From an uncultured SAR86 cluster bacterium (GTDB lineage: Bacteria; Pseudomonadota; Gammaproteobacteria; Magnimaribacterales; Magnimaribacteraceae), in contig CACOMS010000013.1 in the NCBI GenBank assembly GCA_902628375.1, positions 1 to 32,895 on the forward strand: 32,895 bases of DNA. The letters run 5' to 3'. Under the pieces are notes generated by a model, which was not told the origin of the DNA, made no database searches, and worked only from the letters and a program-made list of their open reading frames with translations. A program made the translations under genes and the position numbers. Positions 16,030 through 24,632 of this stretch are shown here, in pieces; positions within the stretch are counted from its first letter, which is position 1; every line of letters starts with the position of its first letter.

Positions 16030-16887
16030 TCAATGATTTAATGCCAATTCTGAGCTTTTATCACCTGCTATTCTCGAGTGAAACATAATTCTAGGCTCTT
16101 CATAATTCCATGGACATGCTTGATGCATAAGACATCTGTTATCCCAAATGACCGCATCTCCTTTCTTCCAATTATGGTGATATATCCATTCCTGGTTGCT
16201 CAGCGAAAATTCTTCCAGCTCCTTAGCGAGACTTCGAGCTTCATCATCTTCCATACCTGGAATCTTATAAATATGCCTTCCGATAGTAAGACATTTGATG
16301 CCAGTTTCAGGATGGGTTTTTACTAATGGCCTTAAAGGTTTTGGGTCCACGTCAAAGCCATAACCGCTAAACTCACTTTCTTCTTTTGATTTGTGACCAT
16401 ATCTTTCTTTTTGACTATATTCATAAGAATGGTAAGCATTTAAATTTTTTAATTTTTCTTTCATTTCATTTTCTAATGCTGCATATGATGCCCTGCAATC
16501 CACCCAACCTGTTTCTCCACCAGAAGAAGGGACAGTGTGCGCTGTGAATACAGATCCTTTAGCCTGGATAGGCATGTAAGTACTATCATGATGCCATTCG
16601 ATATTCCCTTTCAACATTTTTACATAATCATCATTGCTTGGATCTCTAACGGATCCATCCTTTTTGACATTACTTAGTTCAGAAATATCATATTCCATCT
16701 CACCGAACCTCTTAGCAAAATTAATTTGTTCTTCATTCGTAAGATGTTGTTGAGGGAATATGAGTAAAGCATATTTCAACCAATCACTGTAAAGCGAATC
16801 AAAATCTGAATCTTGAATATTAACTAGATTTATTTCAGTAATGACAGCACCAAAAGATCTTTCTAAAGGTTCTAATTTGTAAGCCAT
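16030..16887 (-). CDS. TauD/TfdA-family 2-oxoglutarate-dependent dioxygenase
   Basis: A 285-residue non-heme iron oxygenase that couples 2-oxoglutarate decarboxylation to hydroxylation of a substrate. The iron ligands are His99 and Asp101 (WHHDSTY) and the distal His255 (LMHQA). Arg266, eleven residues later, should bind the 2-oxoglutarate carboxylate. Family members act on taurine, 2,4-D-type aryloxyacids, carnitine precursors and similar acids; nothing here decides which. It is the last gene of the long minus-strand row, 9 bp after an HSL-type esterase, and ends convergently about 44 bp from the copper monooxygenase gene. The context suggests that it processes an acid released by the upstream hydrolases. 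Confidence 0.9.
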   Translation of the reverse strand: MAYKLEPLERSFGAVITEINLVNIQDSDFDSLYSDWLKYALLIFPQQHLTNEEQINFAKRFGEMEYDISELSNVKKDGSVRDPSNDDYVKMLKGNIEWHHDSTYMPIQAKGSVFTAHTVPSSGGETGWVDCRASYAALENEMKEKLKNLNAYHSYEYSQKERYGHKSKEESEFSGYGFDVDPKPLRPLVKTHPETGIKCLTIGRHIYKIPGMEDDEARSLAKELEEFSLSNQEWIYHHNWKKGDAVIWDNRCLMHQACPWNYEEPRIMFHSRIAGDKSSELALNH

Positions 16888-16896
16888 ACAATTACT

Positions 16897-17898
16897 CTAT
16901 ATATGTCTTAAAAGTTCAGCACAAAGTTCATCTAGAGCTTCATCTGTACCAGGAATAAAGCCCATGCTAGCGAAGCCGTGTATGTAACCTGGATATTCTA
17001 TATAGGAGACGCTAACTCCAAATTCTTTTAATTTTTCTGAATATTCATAGCCTTCATCTCTAAGAGGATCGAAGCCTGCGGTGGTAATAACTGCCGGAGG
17101 ATGATCAGTTAAATTTTCAGCAAGCAGAGGTGAACAAAGCGGGTTTGTTCTTTCTTCTGTGGAATTTAGATAATGCTCTCTAAACCACTCCATAGACTTT
17201 TTTGAAAGGTAAAACCCTTCTTCACATTCTTGATAAGAATCAGTTTCCATGGAAGAAAGGTTTGTTACAGGGTATATCAATAATTGAGACTTAGGCATCG
17301 ATCTGGATTCTGACTTTCTTAGTAGGCAAAGGCAAGCTGATAAATTTCCTCCTGCACTATCACCTCCCACGGATAGTCTTTCTGAATCAATTCCTAGGTC
17401 TTCAGCATTATTAAGAATCCAATCGAAAGCAGTATTACAATCATTTAGAGGAATAGGAAATTTATATTCTGGGGAAAGTCTATAATCCACAGAAAATACC
17501 TTTACTCCTAATTTTTTACATAAATTGGCAGTGAGCTCATGGTGACTATCTACATCTCCTATAACCCAACCCCCACCGTGAAAATAAACTAATGCCGGAG
17601 ATTTATCTTCCGCAACAGGTGGTTGATATTCCCGTATTTTTATTGATCCACCATCTACATCTATTTCATGATCCTTCCATGTAATGTCTTTAGGTAACTT
17701 TTTAGGAACTATATCTTGAGAAAAAGCTGATCTAAATTCTTCAGGTGTTATGGAGTCATAATCTACTGCAGCATTTTCATTTAATTTAAGAAGTAGTTGA
17801 TATGGAGGATGCAAAGCCCTTTTTCCAATTTCTATTAGTTTCTTTCCTGAAATTTTAATTAATAACCAGTTAGGTAACTTAAAAATATACTGAAGCAT
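16897..17898 (-). CDS. Alpha/beta hydrolase, HSL (hormone-sensitive lipase) family esterase
   Basis: A 333-residue esterase of family IV. The oxyanion-hole motif HGGG is at 107-110, the nucleophile Ser181 in GDSAGG, the acid Asp277 in GFDPLRDEG and the His307 in YIHGF, giving a complete catalytic triad. A cap region occupies the first 70 residues. The N-terminus is mildly hydrophobic but not a clear signal peptide, so a cytoplasmic location is likely. Such enzymes prefer short acyl esters and sometimes amides. Its ATG overlaps the stop of the NTF2-like gene by one base (TGATG), so the two are translationally coupled. Confidence 0.9.
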   Translation of the reverse strand: MLQYIFKLPNWLLIKISGKKLIEIGKRALHPPYQLLLKLNENAAVDYDSITPEEFRSAFSQDIVPKKLPKDITWKDHEIDVDGGSIKIREYQPPVAEDKSPALVYFHGGGWVIGDVDSHHELTANLCKKLGVKVFSVDYRLSPEYKFPIPLNDCNTAFDWILNNAEDLGIDSERLSVGGDSAGGNLSACLCLLRKSESRSMPKSQLLIYPVTNLSSMETDSYQECEEGFYLSKKSMEWFREHYLNSTEERTNPLCSPLLAENLTDHPPAVITTAGFDPLRDEGYEYSEKLKEFGVSVSYIEYPGYIHGFASMGFIPGTDEALDELCAELLRHI

Positions 17899-18323
17899 CA
17901 GCCTTTCATCCTTTCAAGCATCTTGCCCATCATCTCATGTAAAGTATTAACTGCCTGTAACGGTCTAATAAAAACTTTAAATTCTGTAATCTTTCCTTCT
18001 TCATTCCATGAAATTAAATCTATACCATTTACATACTTACCATTTAGCTCTGATTCAAATTCTAGTATGGCATTTTTATCACCTACTATTTCTTTTACAT
18101 ATCTAAAAGCTGAATCTTTTTTATCCTCTTCTTCTTTCGAGGATTCATTTTTATCTGAAAATACTCCACCTGCGGCCATCAAATATGCCTTGGTTAGATC
18201 AATGCCTTTTTGTGGAGTAAAAACTACAGGAGAATAAAATACCACATCCTTATCTAATAGCTCATCATAAAGACTAATATCTTTGGTTTTTACAATTTGG
18301 TGCCACTTTTCTATAGGGTTCAT
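17898..18323 (-). CDS. SnoaL/NTF2-like protein
   Basis: A 141-residue protein with the pattern of the NTF2-like cone fold: an N-terminal helix (MNPIEKWHQIVKTKD), the family turn LLDKDVVFYSPV, and a C-terminal strand set ending in KVFIRPLQAVNTL. Members include SnoaL-type cyclases, ketosteroid isomerases and many proteins without known activity; no catalytic set can be assigned. An acidic/lysine-rich insert (about residues 54-69, ESSKEEEDKKD) is unusual. A strong Shine-Dalgarno (AAGGAGA) precedes the ATG. The 52-bp gap upstream is the widest in the gene row and could hold an internal promoter. It is coupled to the following esterase, which suggests a shared substrate. Confidence 0.7.
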   Translation of the reverse strand: MNPIEKWHQIVKTKDISLYDELLDKDVVFYSPVVFTPQKGIDLTKAYLMAAGGVFSDKNESSKEEEDKKDSAFRYVKEIVGDKNAILEFESELNGKYVNGIDLISWNEEGKITEFKVFIRPLQAVNTLHEMMGKMLERMKG

Positions 18324-18375
18324 GCAATTTCTCCTTTTGGACTAGTTTACTATTTTTTCAAATATCTTAATAAGT

Positions 18376-19317
18376 TTAATCTGCAATTCTTCCATTAGTA
18401 CTGTATAAAGAAAGAAAGTTCCATATAACTTCTGCTCCATTAATCTCATCTCCTCTTCTTGTTTCGGGCCAAGAATGTCCAAAATTATTTAAGACCCACA
18501 GTTCAACTGAAACATCATTTAAACAATTTTGATGAGATTCTGAGGTACTTCCAGAAGTAAAATCTCCAATCGCAAGAGAGGTACATTGGTTGTAGTTCTT
18601 CCAATATTCTATAACTTCTGGGATTGGTTTCATTCCAGCATTACCTTGATATGGAACTACTGAGTCATTAATTCCATGTATTTGCATTATTGAGGTGGGA
18701 TGTACAGGATTGCAGTCATTATAGGTGCCGGGAGTCATAGATCCAGTTACTGAAGCTATAGCTGCTATTCTTGAACTTAGGTTACAAGCAAGATGGTAGC
18801 TCATAAAACCTCCGTTAGACATTCCTGTTGCATACACTCTTGTTAAATCTATCGAATATTCTGCTGATATCCTATCAATCATCTCAGAAGTAAAATCTAT
18901 ATCATCTGTTGTACTTGCTGAAGTCCAACCTTTTACATTCCAGTGAGAAGTACCTTGCAATAAAGATCCCTGAGGAATAACTATTATAAAGTTATGTTGT
19001 TCGGATAAATCTCTAAAATCACCGTATCCTATTTGGGCATAGGCACTACTTCCATAACCATGAAAGTTAAACAAAAGAGGTACCTGTGTACCTTCTTCAT
19101 AAGATTGAGGAATATAAACAGTAAATTCACGATTTAATCCATCATGGGTAAACTCGCAAAATAACCCCCAACTATAATATGAACAAATATCCTCTAGCGT
19201 TTCAGTGGTAGTGGGAGGAATCGGAGGAGTAATTACGTCATCATTACTTGATCCGCCTCCACCTCCACATGAAACTATAAATAAAGTTAACAAAATTATA
19301 GAACTAAGAAATTTCAA
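18376..19317 (-). CDS. Secreted lipoprotein esterase, PHB depolymerase/feruloyl esterase (LpqC-like) family
   Basis: A 313-residue lipoprotein with signal peptide and lipobox (FIVSC, lipidated Cys17), then a glycine run and a Pro/Thr-rich linker to about residue 40. The alpha/beta-hydrolase domain has an HGYGS oxyanion region near 86, nucleophile Ser167 (GMSNGG), Asp218 (HGINDSVVPY) and His281 (GHSWP), a complete triad typical of COG3509 extracellular depolymerases. Paired cysteines fit disulfides in an oxidising compartment. It probably sits in the outer membrane or periplasm and cleaves polyesters or hydroxycinnamate-type esters. The gene lies 3 bp after the flavoprotein gene, so the two are surely co-transcribed. 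Confidence 0.87.
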   Translation of the reverse strand: MKFLSSIILLTLFIVSCGGGGGSSNDDVITPPIPPTTTETLEDICSYYSWGLFCEFTHDGLNREFTVYIPQSYEEGTQVPLLFNFHGYGSSAYAQIGYGDFRDLSEQHNFIIVIPQGSLLQGTSHWNVKGWTSASTTDDIDFTSEMIDRISAEYSIDLTRVYATGMSNGGFMSYHLACNLSSRIAAIASVTGSMTPGTYNDCNPVHPTSIMQIHGINDSVVPYQGNAGMKPIPEVIEYWKNYNQCTSLAIGDFTSGSTSESHQNCLNDVSVELWVLNNFGHSWPETRRGDEINGAEVIWNFLSLYSTNGRIAD

Positions 19318-19320
19318 AGG

Positions 19321-20946
19321 TTATCTCTCCATCCAATGCTTATGTGAGTAACCTTTTGGATCTATAAGGACTCCAGGATTTAAGATTGAGTTTGGATCAA
19401 TTTTTTCTTTTGCAGCTAATAACATATCTTTATAGCCTTCTGGTCTTTGCAAATCATATCCTTTAACTCTGTGGTCTCGTCCAACTGCATGATGATGAGT
19501 AACTGTTCCCTGCTCTGAAACACATATCTCATTTGTGGCTATTTTTATTTCTTTCCATACATCAATCATTGTATCTGGCGTGGCAAAAGCAGAATAGGTA
19601 AAGTAAGGAGCTAATCCGTCCGGATAAGTATGAGTGAGTCTACAGGTAACAGTAGTATCTCTATTGGTTATCTCTTTTATAGCTTCTTGAGCCCTTCTTT
19701 TAAGTGTCTCTATAAAATCATAACCTTTATCCCAAGTTATGGATGTTTCAAAAGTGTCTTGTACTACACCTCTTCTTATTGAAGCCTCTCTGTAATAGGG
19801 TGCTCTTATGAAACTGTTTCTCCAATTTCCTGATGCTCCAGATTTATGTGCATCTTTTTCTTTAGGAAGCTCAAATTCACCTCCTTCAGATTTAGCTATC
19901 TCCAATGCTCTATCTAACCAAGGTTGCATATCGTGATCAGCAGATTCAAAATTTATAATTAATAAATGTTTAGATCCGTCTCCAGCGCCATTAAACATGG
20001 CTTCATTTGCATCCAATAACCTACAGTTTGCAGGAAATAAAGCTGCCTGACTTATTAATCTGGTTGCATTTAATGCTTGAGCATAATCCGAAAAATGTAC
20101 AGAACAAGAAGATCTAAAAGTTGGTCTATTTTGCAATCTTATCCAAGATTCTGTAATTACTCCTAAAACACCTTCAGAGCCTATAATCATCCTATCTGGG
20201 CTAGGTCCAGCACCTGAACCTGGCAATCGCCTTGATTCAATTACTCCCGAAGGGGTAACAGTTGTAGTGGATTCTACAAAATCATCTATATGAGTATATA
20301 GGGTAGCATAATGACCGCCTGACCTTGTTGCTATCCATCCACCTAAGGTTGAATGTTCAAAACTTTGAGGAAAATGCCTTAATGTTAAATCATGCTCCTT
20401 TAGCTGATTTTCTAGATCTGGCCCCAAAATTCCTGCTTCTATTCTTGCTGCTCTACTCTCCTTATCTATTTCCAAGATCTTATCCATTTTTCTCATATCC
20501 ATTGAGATTACAGCCCTAAAGTCATCACCTACATCTGTTTCTACTCCTCCACAAACACTAGATCCTCCGCCATAAGGTATAACAGCTATTTTATTTTGAT
20601 CAGCCCAATCCAACGTACTTTCAACTTCTGTCTGGCTTTTAGGGTAAGCAACTAAATCAGGAGGGCTTGGAAAAATTCCTAAGATAGATCTGGCTATATC
20701 TGGAAAAGATTTACCATACGAATGATTGAGTCTTTCTAGGTGATCTTCCGTTAACACCTCACTCAGATTAGAAGGAATTGAAACTCTAGATTTAGGTAAT
20801 TCTATCTCTTCCGCTTTGGGTATTGGTACAGACTTAACTTCATCTAAAGAAAAATTCTGGGCAATTCTTCTTTCTATAGATTTATCTTCTTCCTCAGTTA
20901 ATAACTGATCTTCATATCCCCATCCCCAAAACTTTCTTTTTTTCAT
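19321..20946 (-). CDS. FAD-binding oxidase resembling alkylglycerone-phosphate synthase (AGPS)
   Basis: A 541-residue flavoprotein of the VAO/PCMH type. The N-terminal FWGWG (residues 6-10) is a hallmark of AGPS relatives. The FAD-binding part includes YGGGSSVCGG (125-134), STLGGWIATRSGG (199-211) and GSEGVLG. The C-terminal half carries DTFETSITWD and, at 484-486, the HHH of THHHAVG, both lined up with AGPS active-site segments. AGPS exchanges an acyl for an alkyl chain on dihydroxyacetone phosphate to make ether lipids, but many bacterial relatives are of unknown function. A perfect AAGGAGG precedes the ATG. No acyl-DHAP transferase is adjacent. The family call is firm; the reaction is not. 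Confidence 0.85.
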   Translation of the reverse strand: MKKRKFWGWGYEDQLLTEEEDKSIERRIAQNFSLDEVKSVPIPKAEEIELPKSRVSIPSNLSEVLTEDHLERLNHSYGKSFPDIARSILGIFPSPPDLVAYPKSQTEVESTLDWADQNKIAVIPYGGGSSVCGGVETDVGDDFRAVISMDMRKMDKILEIDKESRAARIEAGILGPDLENQLKEHDLTLRHFPQSFEHSTLGGWIATRSGGHYATLYTHIDDFVESTTTVTPSGVIESRRLPGSGAGPSPDRMIIGSEGVLGVITESWIRLQNRPTFRSSCSVHFSDYAQALNATRLISQAALFPANCRLLDANEAMFNGAGDGSKHLLIINFESADHDMQPWLDRALEIAKSEGGEFELPKEKDAHKSGASGNWRNSFIRAPYYREASIRRGVVQDTFETSITWDKGYDFIETLKRRAQEAIKEITNRDTTVTCRLTHTYPDGLAPYFTYSAFATPDTMIDVWKEIKIATNEICVSEQGTVTHHHAVGRDHRVKGYDLQRPEGYKDMLLAAKEKIDPNSILNPGVLIDPKGYSHKHWMER

Positions 20947-20955
20947 ATTTCCTCC

Positions 20956-23193
20956 TTATATTGAGATTCTTTGAATTAAGACCGCCTGATCACCTCTATG
21001 CACAGGTGAAAACAAACCAGACCTAAGTTGAAGTAAATTGTCTAAATGTGAAGGAAGCTTACTACTTATGTCGATTAAGTATGCTTCATCCATCTTAGTG
21101 TAATCTTCAAATCTTAAAAGAACCTCAATCTTGTTGTCATATACCCCGCTAAAAGATATTGAATATATCGCGTTAGATCCCATTCTATCTTTAACAGGCC
21201 TCTCCTCTCCTCTGCCTAAATCAAATGAAAGCAAACCTGAGCTTGTGGGTATGATTAAAGCCATTCTGTCAGCTGACCTTAAACTACTCAATGTCAGCTT
21301 AACCAAACCATTAGCCATATATTCAGTTTTATAAATTGGTGCTTGCCAATTACTAATTTCACTTTCTGTCCAATTTGAAAAACCTCGAGATGAATAAGGT
21401 ATGAGCTGTTGAGTAGTATCAACATCAACAAAAGACCTTAAAGGTTCCAAAAGGGGTTCTTGACTAGATAAATGTACGTATGATTTACCAGTATCTAAAT
21501 TTTGATAGTAATTGATATTTACATGTTGAGGTCTATGTTCTGTATATAAATTTATGTTGCTAGCCACAACTACACAAAAGATGGAAATTAAGGCAGCACC
21601 GATACTTAAGGGTTTAGCTCTTAAACAAAACAAAAAAGGAGAAATTAATATCGCATATAAACCAATTAAAGGAAGAACGGCAAAGACTAGCTTATAACCT
21701 TGACTTTGTTCTAGTGAGAAAATTAAACCAATTGTTGTTGGAATTGCCAAAACAAGAGTCAGAAGACAGACAGAAAGTTTTTTATCTCTTGCTACAAAGT
21801 CAGAAATGAATAAGACTAAAGAACCAGCTAATAATGGAATTATGAATGTATTAGCTGCATCAGGGAGATATAAAACAGTTATAAAGCTTAGTATCGACCA
21901 AAAAATCCATGCTCCGTATAACATTTGAGTAGGATCTAAATAACGTCTAACTATAGATATGCCTACAAAAGCTCCCAGCAAAGAAGAACTCAGCAATAAC
22001 AATCTATAAGGCCACTCAATTCCTGGCCAACTTATAACTTTTCCAGAAAAAATAGATAAGAATTGAAAAGCTCCATAAGCTGCAATTACAGTTGAGGCAA
22101 GTATTAAGGGCGAGGACAAAACTCCATAAATAACTTTAATAATATTGAGTTTAGACCTAAACAAACTAACGATTATCAGCACAAAAGCTAGTACCGTAAG
22201 TAAAAAGCTATAACTTGAATTCCATTGAGTCCAAACTCCATAGAGCTTTCCTCCATATACATATTGACCGCCCATGCTAGTCCAGTCACTGTTCGCTAAA
22301 CTTCTAGCAAGAGGAAGAATATTTTCTCCATGATGCTGCAATGTCCTTAAATCAAGATTCTCGATAGTGTCATTAGGTGTATGGTAATGATTTCTTTCTC
22401 CTGCAAATGCAAAATCTATACCTGGGATATTTGCTCTTTGAACAACACTAAAGTCAGTGTCATTAGGCATTCTTTTAAATAATTCTTTTACAAAAGAAAA
22501 ACCATAGGCACTTGAAGTTTCATTAGAGTAGCTTTTAATTAAAAGTTCGTTATTTTCAGAGGTCCTTAAAACTAAACTGCTACCCGAAGTACCACTCCCC
22601 TCTACATTAAGAACTACACCTACCTTTTTTGCTAAAGGGTGCTGTTTAAAGAATCCTTCTGCCCCAATTAAACCAACCTCTTCAGCGTCTGTGAAAATTA
22701 TCATTATTGGATGTTTGAAAGGTGCTTCTAATTTTAAAGCTCGAGCAGTCTCAAGTATTGCTACTAGACCTGCTCCGTCATCTCCTGCACCTGGAGCCAT
22801 AGGAACGGAATCATAATGAGCCATTAAAGCTAGATAAGGAAGGTCAGATTTCCCTGGAATGGTAGCAATAAGATTCTCAACTTCAGCGCAACCTGAATAT
22901 CTGGTAGCACATGCCCAAGTTTTTTGTTCTTCATAATCCAAACCAAGTTTTTCAAACTCTTCTATTAGCCTTTCTTTTACTACTTTATTTAGATCTGAGC
23001 CTACAGGATGAGGTTTATTCTCCTGCAAAAGCACTTCTAATATAGAAAAAGCCCTCGCAGCTGAAAATTCGTCCTTTGGAGCATCAAATCCCTTAGGATT
23101 TGGCGGTAGAAGCATAAAATGCTGAAGCAAATATAGAATCAGAGTAAGTAAACTTGCTGCAGTAGCGAGATTAAATTGCTTCCTAAGCTGCAT
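20956..23193 (-). CDS. Membrane-bound M28 metallopeptidase with C-terminal multi-spanning region
   Basis: A 745-residue protein. One N-terminal membrane segment (about 10-30) is followed by an M28 aminopeptidase domain (about 42-300) with a complete zinc set: His126 (AHYDS), Asp138 (GAGDDGAG), catalytic Glu171 and ligand Glu172 (DAEEVG), Glu198 and His271 (HYHTPND). About eight hydrophobic segments follow between residues 327 and 560, then a C-terminal soluble domain of about 180 residues. This layout resembles eukaryotic ERMP1/Fxna and some bacterial membrane M28 proteins. The peptidase domain should face the periplasm and trim peptides or N-terminal residues. It lies 5 bp after an esterase gene and 9 bp before the AGPS-like gene. 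Confidence 0.88.
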   Translation of the reverse strand: MQLRKQFNLATAASLLTLILYLLQHFMLLPPNPKGFDAPKDEFSAARAFSILEVLLQENKPHPVGSDLNKVVKERLIEEFEKLGLDYEEQKTWACATRYSGCAEVENLIATIPGKSDLPYLALMAHYDSVPMAPGAGDDGAGLVAILETARALKLEAPFKHPIMIIFTDAEEVGLIGAEGFFKQHPLAKKVGVVLNVEGSGTSGSSLVLRTSENNELLIKSYSNETSSAYGFSFVKELFKRMPNDTDFSVVQRANIPGIDFAFAGERNHYHTPNDTIENLDLRTLQHHGENILPLARSLANSDWTSMGGQYVYGGKLYGVWTQWNSSYSFLLTVLAFVLIIVSLFRSKLNIIKVIYGVLSSPLILASTVIAAYGAFQFLSIFSGKVISWPGIEWPYRLLLLSSSLLGAFVGISIVRRYLDPTQMLYGAWIFWSILSFITVLYLPDAANTFIIPLLAGSLVLFISDFVARDKKLSVCLLTLVLAIPTTIGLIFSLEQSQGYKLVFAVLPLIGLYAILISPFLFCLRAKPLSIGAALISIFCVVVASNINLYTEHRPQHVNINYYQNLDTGKSYVHLSSQEPLLEPLRSFVDVDTTQQLIPYSSRGFSNWTESEISNWQAPIYKTEYMANGLVKLTLSSLRSADRMALIIPTSSGLLSFDLGRGEERPVKDRMGSNAIYSISFSGVYDNKIEVLLRFEDYTKMDEAYLIDISSKLPSHLDNLLQLRSGLFSPVHRGDQAVLIQRISI

Positions 23194-23198
23194 TTTCT

Positions 23199-24242
23199 TT
23201 AACGTCTAACAAAGTTAGCTATACTTGAAGCCGTCTCATCGCTTACTTCCATACAACCCAAGAAAATTTCTGTGCCGTGGATAGTTCCCATAACTTGTCT
23301 GCATTGTGCTTCGACATCTGCCTCTCTTAGTAATCTGTAAAAGTTTACTCCTTCATCTCGAAGAGGATCGCATTCATTTACTACGATGTAAGTTCTTGGC
23401 AATCCTTTTACGTCTTCAACACTGCAAAAGCCTGGCCAAGCTAGGGGATTTTTATTATTAAATTCTTCAATCCCATAAATTATTGCCCCATGCGAAATAC
23501 CAGAAGAAGAATGCAAAGATAATAATAAACCTTCATTTTCTTCTGAAGAAGGATTTTCAGGTAAAGGCCAAGCTCCAGCAATATATGGGCATATTGGATA
23601 CATTCCCGTTATCAAATCAAGCTTCCCTTCTAATTTTAATCTTAGGGTAGTGGCAATAGTTAAATTACCTCCACCACTCTCTCCAGCTATAATGATTTTA
23701 TTTGGGTCTATATTTAACTCTGAACTATTGGCATGAACCCATTTAATTCCAGAGACACAGTCATTTAATCCAGCAGGATAAGGAGCAATCTCTTCAGCAG
23801 AAGAAGGCCACCTTGCATTTCGAAAATCTACCATAGCAACTGCAACACCTTGACGTGCTATACACCTTCCCCATGCTTGATACATCTCATCAAAGCAAGA
23901 GGAAATTTCCATACCTCCTCCATGTATATAATAAACACAAGGTAATGTTTCATTATTATCCGGTCTTATATATTGAATTTTTATGGTATTGCCATCAGGA
24001 TCAGAAATAAATTCTTTGGTAGCGGTACTAAGTCCATCACTAGGAACTACTTCTTTGTAATGAGGAGCATTATTTATTTGCTCCATAATTGCCTTACCCA
24101 TTTTTGCTTCTTCTGTTTCTTCGAAAGCTAACATTTCTTCTCTGGTAGTATGTTCAGTCATAACCATATCAACTTCCAATAAGCCGAACACATCCTTAAT
24201 TCTTTTATCTATCCTAGGATCCTCTGAAATCTTATTTGCCAT
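23199..24242 (-). CDS. Alpha/beta hydrolase, HSL-family esterase (second copy)
   Basis: A 347-residue esterase of the same broad family as the one at 16897-17898 but clearly divergent from it. HGGG is at 107-110, nucleophile Ser189 lies in GESGGG in place of the usual GDSAGG, and the acid Asp (NECDPLRDEG) and His (TIHGTE) follow near the C-terminus, so the triad is intact. An acidic 70-residue N-terminal cap is rich in Glu and Met. No signal peptide is seen. Its start codon overlaps the end of the small secreted gene by 11 bp. The presence of two distinct HSL esterases in one operon suggests successive ester cleavages or different chain preferences. Confidence 0.88.
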   Translation of the reverse strand: MANKISEDPRIDKRIKDVFGLLEVDMVMTEHTTREEMLAFEETEEAKMGKAIMEQINNAPHYKEVVPSDGLSTATKEFISDPDGNTIKIQYIRPDNNETLPCVYYIHGGGMEISSCFDEMYQAWGRCIARQGVAVAMVDFRNARWPSSAEEIAPYPAGLNDCVSGIKWVHANSSELNIDPNKIIIAGESGGGNLTIATTLRLKLEGKLDLITGMYPICPYIAGAWPLPENPSSEENEGLLLSLHSSSGISHGAIIYGIEEFNNKNPLAWPGFCSVEDVKGLPRTYIVVNECDPLRDEGVNFYRLLREADVEAQCRQVMGTIHGTEIFLGCMEVSDETASSIANFVRR

Positions 24243-24627
24243 TTATTCTCTCCTCCATTTTAAATTTATACCAAGCATCTCTTCTTTGTATTAAGTTTTC
24301 TAGACTTAATAAGGAACATTTATATTTTCTACTTCTAGACTCTTTATTAGACCAACTAAGCTCTAAATTATCTCTAAATAAAACAAATACTCTGTCTCCC
24401 CTCTTCCAGATAATTCTACTCGAAGTTTCCTCTAAACTCCTTCCTTTTATAGTCCTAGGAATTGATTTAGAAAAAGGTTGAGAGGTGTGATTCCAAATCA
24501 CCTCTTTATTTTCTAAATCTATCTGAAACCAAATTTTGTTTTCATAATCAGCAAAACACTCAAGGCCTCTTATTTCTGAGAAAGCATGAAAAGTTATTAA
24601 TAAAGAACTTATTAATAACTTCTTCAT
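24232..24627 (-). CDS. Small secreted protein of unknown function
   Basis: A 131-residue protein I do not recognise. The start at 24627 (MKKLLISSLLITFHAFS) gives a clear signal peptide, cleaved probably near residue 17; an earlier in-frame start at 24672 would bury it and overlap the amidase gene. The mature part is Trp- and charge-rich (KIWFQIDLENKEVIW, IIWKRGDRVFVLF) with a beta-strand pattern, and two cysteines (24 and about 106) could form a disulfide. It is probably periplasmic. It is sandwiched between the amidase (5 bp) and the second HSL esterase (overlap), so it is expressed with them and may be an accessory or binding protein. Confidence 0.68.
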   Translation of the reverse strand: MKKLLISSLLITFHAFSEIRGLECFADYENKIWFQIDLENKEVIWNHTSQPFSKSIPRTIKGRSLEETSSRIIWKRGDRVFVLFRDNLELSWSNKESRSRKYKCSLLSLENLIQRRDAWYKFKMEERINGK

Positions 24628-24632
24628 AAAAA

